A DNA stretch of 11,687 bases, from positions 1-11,687 of the forward strand of contig NZ_CAMPGZ010000134.1 in NCBI RefSeq assembly GCF_946885725.1, given 5' to 3'. The stretch comes from an uncultured Nocardioides sp. (GTDB taxonomy: Bacteria > Actinomycetota > Actinomycetes > Propionibacteriales > Nocardioidaceae). This document shows, one piece after another, positions 9,001 to 11,687 of the stretch (positions are counted from its first letter, which is position 1; each line of letters begins with the position of its first letter). Below the pieces are notes generated by a model that saw only the letters and a list, made by a program, of their open reading frames with translations, had not been told where the DNA came from and did no database searches. A program made the translations under genes and the position numbers.

Positions 9001-9074
9001 ACCTGGGCGTGCTCGGGTACGACGGCGCGCTGGCGCCGACCGTGGTCGCCGTCGACACGACGGTCACGCCGTAG
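6015..9074 (+). CDS. Secreted subtilisin-like serine protease (S8 family, PA domain)
   Basis: A 1019-residue secreted protease. Residues 1-33 are a Sec signal peptide: RPVRR, then a hydrophobic core, with cleavage likely after ATAA. An I9-type propeptide spans about 50-150. The catalytic domain holds Asp188 (VIDSG), His292 (GHGSHT), oxyanion Asn399 (SAGNNG) and Ser621 (GTSMASPH), so the triad is complete. A protease-associated domain is inserted at about 454-560, between Asn399 and Ser621, as in the plant cucumisin-like group; Cys234 and Cys255, the latter before KLIGARYY, match a conserved pair there. A long tail includes a PPC-like beta segment at about 862-950. I see no sorting signal or membrane anchor, so it is probably released. 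I chose ATG 6015 because it has GGGGAG upstream and starts the signal peptide; the frame extends to a TTG at 5958. Confidence 0.94.
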   Translation: MPGSRPVRRALALVATAALAAGALSAVPPATAADDGLARVAPRSTGFEAGRYIVLLRAPAATQYDGADPRFPATRMAPGGSFQAQSRAVADYRRHLASTQDTLARSVGATPADRFTVAANGFVARLTGKQAMDLASDRRVLMVSKERRLKLDTWNTPEFLGLAGAKGAWKRAGGQDKAGDGMVVGVIDSGIWPESRSFRGDKLTRKPKTKWNISRVGQNTRMRKADGTVFHGRCQLSHSFNGQRSKAKGWKASDCSTKLIGARYYPDAFLTQVPRSDRSPDEFISTRDGNGHGSHTASTAAGNHVNRVKTEGVSFGDVSGMAPAARVAAYKVCFDDNNEDTGDCFNSSILSAIDDAVTDGVDVINMSISGSTDTVVDPVEIGFEGAAEAGIFVAVSAGNNGPGESTVAHNSPWLTTVAGSTHTRFENTVKLGNGRKIRGASISQETLPQTRLIDARKAAAQGADPDLAALCFLGGTLDPAKVKGRIVVCERGINDRVDKSKAVKKAGGVGVILANPVPGSLDADFHSVPTIHIADTDSPKVYRYLEKAGSKATAAFQRGDTTNQKPTPLPQIAGFSSRGPAVANDSDLLKPDLTAPGVSVLAAVAPPHNEKRKYDVYSGTSMASPHVAGLAAFLMGEHKGWSPMQVKSALMTTATNLRGANGGNFRDPFAQGAGQVKIKKAFDPGLFVNAGTVDFRGFLAAQGLPTGYEPVAAKDFNGPSMAQGQVTSQTSFVRHLTADRAGKWKVSVNVRGFKAKAPKRIVSKGAGDKAKLRVDLLRTTAPLGRWATGFVKLNGPTKLRLPIAVRPVSVSAPTEVGGTGVTGAVDVPIKAGFTGNLAVQVNGLAKAQSFNGTSSNISTSPDDAQFFCVQVQAGSKLARFDLDAANDAADMDLFVYSAEDAACDVLTDVAGQSATGSADERVTLVNPAAGSYLVEVDPFSPAPGEPTLNWRLDFYDVNPAATAGGFQAVPNPVPVVENQTTTFQARWSGLEPNARYLGVLGYDGALAPTVVAVDTTVTP

Positions 9075-9864
9075 GCAACCGCTCCGGGTCGCTCTCCTCG
9101 GTCTTCGCCGGGGGTGCGGCCCGGAGCTTGCGCCGCTCGTCGTAGGCGAGGTAGCCGAACCCGAACACCGCGAGGACGGCGAAGAACCACCACTGCAGCC
9201 CGTAGAAGAAGTGCGGGCCGTTGCCCAGGTCGGGCAGCTCGGTCCGCTCCAGCGGCTCGGCCGCCTCGGGGCGCTCGGAGGCGAGGTCGACGAACCCGGT
9301 CAGCACCTCGCCGTCCAATGTCGGCCCGATGGTCGCGCTGGAGACCGCTCGCGTGGAACGGTCCTGCACCGCGGTCGAGTCGCCGGTCGCGTCGGCGCGC
9401 ACCCAGCCCACGACCTCGACGGTGCCGGCCGGCGGCTCGGGCACGTCGGGCGCCGTGTCGCCGCGGTTGTCCGTGGCCATCCAGCCGCGGTCGACCAGCA
9501 GCAGCCGGCCGGAGTCTTCGAGGCGCAGCGGAGTGACCACGTCGACGCCTGAGGCCCCGTCGCGCGTCTGGTAGCGCACGATCACGGACTGGTCGGCGTC
9601 GTACGTCCCGGTGGCCCGGACACGCAGCCACTCCTCCCCGGGGTCGACCGGCTCGCCGACGCCCAGCACGTCCGCGACGGGACGCGGCTCGGCGGCAAGG
9701 TTGCGCTCGGTGACCGCGTTGCGCTCCTTGCGCTCCTCGAGGCGGGAGAACTGCCACTCGCCCAGCCACCAGCACCCGTAGGCCAGGACGGCGACGGCGA
9801 GCGCGAACAGCAGCCACCGCCGGCTGAGCATGAACTTCACGGCGACGACAGTAGCCCGCGCCAC
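9064..9864 (-). CDS. SURF1-family cytochrome oxidase assembly protein
   Basis: A 266-residue membrane protein with the SURF1 layout: a membrane helix near the N-terminus (about 17-34), a large extracytoplasmic domain and a second helix near the C-terminus (about 225-241). Family motifs are visible: LGEWQ with following Arg and Lys residues (34-47), VDRGW (124-128) and the HFFYGLQWW block (218-226) entering helix 2. SURF1 helps insert heme a into subunit I of aa3-type cytochrome c oxidase, which implies aerobic respiration. The start is a GTG at 9864-9862, with GGGGAG six bases before it on the minus strand; the later GTG and ATG (codons 9 and 12) have no Shine-Dalgarno. Its stop lies inside the end of the subtilase gene (11-bp overlap), and its 5' end faces moaA across 55 bp. 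Confidence 0.92.
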   Translation of the reverse strand: MARATVVAVKFMLSRRWLLFALAVAVLAYGCWWLGEWQFSRLEERKERNAVTERNLAAEPRPVADVLGVGEPVDPGEEWLRVRATGTYDADQSVIVRYQTRDGASGVDVVTPLRLEDSGRLLLVDRGWMATDNRGDTAPDVPEPPAGTVEVVGWVRADATGDSTAVQDRSTRAVSSATIGPTLDGEVLTGFVDLASERPEAAEPLERTELPDLGNGPHFFYGLQWWFFAVLAVFGFGYLAYDERRKLRAAPPAKTEESDPERLPTA

Positions 9865-9870
9865 GGCGGA

Positions 9871-9876
9871 CTCCCC
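9871..9876 (-). promoter_or_regulatory. Ribosome-binding site deciding the SURF1 GTG start
   Basis: GGGGAG on the minus strand, six bases before the GTG at 9864. It favours this start over the downstream GTG at 9840 and ATG at 9831, neither of which has a purine-rich stretch upstream. Confidence 0.6.
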
Positions 9877-9907
9877 GGACCGCGCCCGCAGGTGTGGACG
9901 TGGTCAC

Positions 9908-9913
9908 TAGAGT
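9908..9913 (+). promoter_or_regulatory. Candidate -10 box for a leaderless moaA mRNA
   Basis: TAGAGT fits TANNNT and ends six bases before the moaA ATG at 9920, the same spacing as at the crotonase. The purine run GGAGGG (9914-9919) directly abuts the ATG, too close to serve as a normal Shine-Dalgarno. Both facts fit transcription starting at the start codon. No -35 is evident. The whole SURF1/moaA gap is only 55 bp, so the two promoters must overlap or sit back to back. Confidence 0.48.
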
Positions 9914-9919
9914 GGAGGG

Positions 9920-10915
9920 ATGGGGACAGGACTCGTCGACAAGTTCGGTCGCACGGCGACCGATCTGCGCGTCTCGCTGACCGACCGGTGCAACCTGCGG
10001 TGCTCCTACTGCATGCCGCCGGAGGGGCTGGACTGGCTGCCCACCGACGACGTGCTGACCGACGACGAGGTCGTCCGGCTGATCCGGATCGCGGTCGAGC
10101 AGCTGGGTGTGCGCGAGGTGCGCTTCACCGGCGGTGAGCCGCTGGTCCGCCGCGGCCTCGTCGACATCGTCCGCCGTACGACCGCGCTCAGCCCGCGGCC
10201 CGAGACATCGCTGACGACGAACGCCCTCGGTCTCGAACGCACGGCCCACGCGCTCGCCGAGGCCGGGCTCGACCGGGTCAACGTCAGCCTCGACACGATC
10301 CGCCCCGAGACGTTCCACACCATCACGCGGCGCGACCGCCTCGACGACGTGATCGCCGGTCTCGCCGCCGCCAAGGAGGCCGGCCTCGGACCGGTGAAGG
10401 TCAACGCCGTACTCCTGCGCGGGATCAACGACGACCAGGCGCCCGAGCTGCTGCGCTGGTGTCTCGACCACGGCTACGAGCTGCGCTTCATCGAGCAGAT
10501 GCCGCTCGATGCCCAGCACAGCTGGAACCGCGAGTCGATGATCACCGCCGAGGAGATCTTCGCCGCGCTGGAGCAGGAGTTCGTGCTGACGCCGGCCGCG
10601 GAGCCGCGGGGGAGTGCGCCGGCGGAGCTGTTCGCGGTGAACGGCGGGCCGGAGACGGTCGGGGTGATCGCGTCGGTGACACGGCCGTTCTGCGGCGACT
10701 GCGACCGGGTCCGGCTGACCGCCGACGGCCAGGTGCGCAACTGCCTGTTCGCGCGCGAGGAGTCCGACCTGCGCGGGGCGCTGCGCGCCGGCGCCTCCGA
10801 CGAGGAGCTCGCCGACCGGTGGCGGGCGGCCATGCTGACCAAGCGTCCGGGCCACGGGATCGACGACGTCAGCTTCCTGCAGCCGAGTCGCCCGATGAGT
10901 GCTATCGGCGGCTGA
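9920..10915 (+). CDS. moaA: GTP 3',8-cyclase MoaA (molybdenum cofactor synthesis)
   Basis: A 331-residue radical SAM enzyme that, with MoaC, turns GTP into cyclic pyranopterin monophosphate, the first step of molybdenum cofactor synthesis. The N-terminal 4Fe-4S cluster that splits S-adenosylmethionine is bound by Cys24, Cys28 and Cys31 (CNLRCSYC), and the SAM-binding GGEP motif is at 71-74. The C-terminal substrate-binding cluster uses Cys258, Cys261 (FCGDCDRVR) and Cys275. The chain ends in the Gly-Gly pair (330-331) needed by this family. Length and motifs are complete, so it should be functional. No other mo- genes are in the window. It is divergent from SURF1 and has a -10-like box six bases before its ATG, suggesting a leaderless message. 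The next gene starts about 124 bp downstream. Confidence 0.97.
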   Translation: MGTGLVDKFGRTATDLRVSLTDRCNLRCSYCMPPEGLDWLPTDDVLTDDEVVRLIRIAVEQLGVREVRFTGGEPLVRRGLVDIVRRTTALSPRPETSLTTNALGLERTAHALAEAGLDRVNVSLDTIRPETFHTITRRDRLDDVIAGLAAAKEAGLGPVKVNAVLLRGINDDQAPELLRWCLDHGYELRFIEQMPLDAQHSWNRESMITAEEIFAALEQEFVLTPAAEPRGSAPAELFAVNGGPETVGVIASVTRPFCGDCDRVRLTADGQVRNCLFAREESDLRGALRAGASDEELADRWRAAMLTKRPGHGIDDVSFLQPSRPMSAIGG

Positions 10916-10919
10916 GCCC

Positions 10920-10937
10920 TCCGACTTGATGGTCGGA
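10920..10937 (+). terminator. Hairpin just after moaA
   Basis: TCCGAC (10920-10925) pairs with GTCGGA (10932-10937) around a six-base loop, five bases after the moaA stop. It is a clean six-pair stem without a T-run. A terminator role for moaA is plausible but unproven. Confidence 0.35.
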
Positions 10938-10958
10938 TAGGACTATTCCCGGCGACTG

Positions 10959-10988
10959 ATCGTCCGGAACCCGAACCGACCGGATGAT
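10959..10988. repeat. Nine-base inverted repeat upstream of the 2H-family gene
   Basis: ATCGTCCGG (10959-10967) and CCGGATGAT (10980-10988) are inverted copies with one G-T pair, separated by 12 bases. In RNA this is a nine-pair stem with a 12-base loop; in DNA it could be an operator. It lies between moaA and the next gene, so it could terminate the first or regulate the second. Confidence 0.45.
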
Positions 10989-11039
10989 TGCTCGGCGAGG
11001 ATGCCGCAGACGTCGGCAGCGCTGGCCGATCATGTGCAC

Positions 11040-11603
11040 ATGCGTCTGTTCGCGGCGATCGTGCCCCCCGAGGTGGCACGCAAGGAGCTCGCCGAGGTGG
11101 TGCGCGCCGCGGGTCCCGACACCCCAGAGCTGGCGCCCGTCTCGGTGGAGGACATGCGCATCCACGTGACCAGCTTCGGCAACGTCTCGCAGCGCGACGC
11201 GCTCATGCTCGTCGACACCCTCGCGGAGGCCGCCAAGGCGTGGCCGCGTCCCGAGCTGCGATTCGCCGGCAGCGCCGCCCTCGAGTGGCCCGGCGACGAG
11301 AACGTCTGGGCACGCCTCGACGGCGACGTCGACGGCGCCCTCACCATCGGCCGCGGCGTCCCGCCGGCCGTGAAGCGGCTCGGCTTCCTCGTGGACCGCC
11401 GGGCGTTCCGCCCCTGGCTGCCCGTCGGCTCCATCACCGACCACACCACGGCGCCGTACCTCGAGCGCCTGGTCGCCGACCTCGACGAGTTCAAGGGCTC
11501 CCTCTGGAGCCTCGACACTCTCGCGATCATCCGCAAGGTCCCGCTCGACGAGGGCGGCCGTGTCGAAGAGGTCGTCCTCGACGAGGTCCAGCTCGGCTCC
11601 TGA
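11040..11603 (+). CDS. 2H phosphoesterase / 2'-5' RNA ligase-like protein
   Basis: A 187-residue protein that starts like the ThpR/LigT group (MRLFAAIVPPE), which in other bacteria open or join 2'-5' RNA links or 2',3'-cyclic phosphates through two HxT motifs. The first motif is present as HVT (42-44, in MRIHVTSFGN). The second, normally in a context like FRPHLTL, reads FRPWLP (123-128), so His and Thr are replaced. An HTT at 135-137 is a few residues later but is not in the usual strand context. The protein may bind RNA or nucleotides without the standard chemistry. I chose ATG 11040 because the family sequence begins there; an in-frame ATG at 11001 would add 13 residues that resemble nothing. 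GATCAT (11028-11033), six bases before 11040, is a weak -10 candidate. Confidence 0.78.
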   Translation: MRLFAAIVPPEVARKELAEVVRAAGPDTPELAPVSVEDMRIHVTSFGNVSQRDALMLVDTLAEAAKAWPRPELRFAGSAALEWPGDENVWARLDGDVDGALTIGRGVPPAVKRLGFLVDRRAFRPWLPVGSITDHTTAPYLERLVADLDEFKGSLWSLDTLAIIRKVPLDEGGRVEEVVLDEVQLGS

Positions 11604-11610
11604 CCCGCGA

Positions 11611-11687
11611 GTCGGCGCGTCCTGCCCTATCCACGCGGCCCAGTCGGCGCGTTTGAGAGGGCGGTTCGAGCCGGGTCGGCGCGTTCC
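11611..11687. repeat. Three GTCGGCGCGT boxes at exact 32-bp spacing
   Basis: Identical 10-mers lie at 11611-11620, 11643-11652 and 11675-11684, giving two equal steps of 32 bp. Copies 1 and 2 also share an A in front and copies 2 and 3 share a T behind. Copies 2 and 3 agree at 14 of 16 positions over 11638-11653 and 11670-11685. The 22-base segments between boxes differ. GCCCTATC (11624-11631) and GAGAGGGC (11655-11662) are inverted at seven of eight positions and would place copy 2 in a loop. The array starts eight bases after the last gene's stop and may go on past the window edge. No known repeat family is recognised. Confidence 0.7.

Noticed and set aside
8999..10855. 618-codon open frame on the minus strand across SURF1 and moaA
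   Set aside because: It runs antisense to moaA and in a different frame from SURF1, with no recognisable domain.
11663..11672. tRNA T-arm (GGTTCGAGCC)
   Set aside because: No five-pair stem with a seven-base loop forms and there is no acceptor, D or anticodon arm; the match is to the T-loop consensus only.
11611..11687. CRISPR array
   Set aside because: The repeated unit is only 10-11 bp with 22-bp intervals, shorter than CRISPR repeats, and no cas gene is present.

Overview
This is a high-GC bacterial chromosome segment with tightly packed genes, several GTG starts and short intergenic gaps. The gene content fits an actinobacterium: an ABC-F protein of the mycobacterial Rv1473 type, an SPW-repeat protein, an actinobacterial half-size ABC exporter and SURF1 next to moaA. 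A Nocardioides-like member of the Propionibacteriales is my best guess, but no rRNA or other marker is present to prove it. I see no transposase, integrase, phage gene, tRNA, CRISPR array or defence locus. The region reads as ordinary core or near-core chromosome.

Left part (1-3000): the 5' end of a neutral zinc metallopeptidase gene runs off the left edge on the minus strand. It is divergent from a complete ABC-F ATPase gene. The ABC-F gene converges on a TetR-family regulator, with a hairpin-rich gap between them. Upstream of the TetR gene, on the same strand, is a small four-helix SPW membrane protein, so SPW and TetR may be co-transcribed.

Middle (3000-9070): a 189-bp divergent region separates the SPW gene from a crotonase-family (enoyl-CoA hydratase/isomerase) gene. 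It holds two neighbouring dyads that look like operators. The crotonase is followed 45 bp later by a fused membrane/ATPase ABC exporter with a strong Shine-Dalgarno sequence. Next comes a secreted 1019-residue subtilase with a protease-associated domain, preceded by a leader that can fold in competing ways around its ribosome-binding site.

Right part (9060-11687): the subtilase gene overlaps tail-to-tail by 11 bp with a SURF1 gene for cytochrome oxidase assembly. SURF1 is divergent from moaA, the first step of molybdenum cofactor synthesis, across only 55 bp. A 2H-phosphoesterase/2'-5' RNA ligase-like gene follows, with one of its two catalytic HxT motifs replaced. The window ends in three copies of GTCGGCGCGT spaced exactly 32 bp apart, an array that continues to or beyond the edge and is the most unusual structure here.

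The genes do not form one obvious pathway. Likely regulatory units are SPW-TetR (with the crotonase possibly under the same operator), crotonase-ABC exporter, and single-gene units for the rest. No gap between genes exceeds 300 bp.
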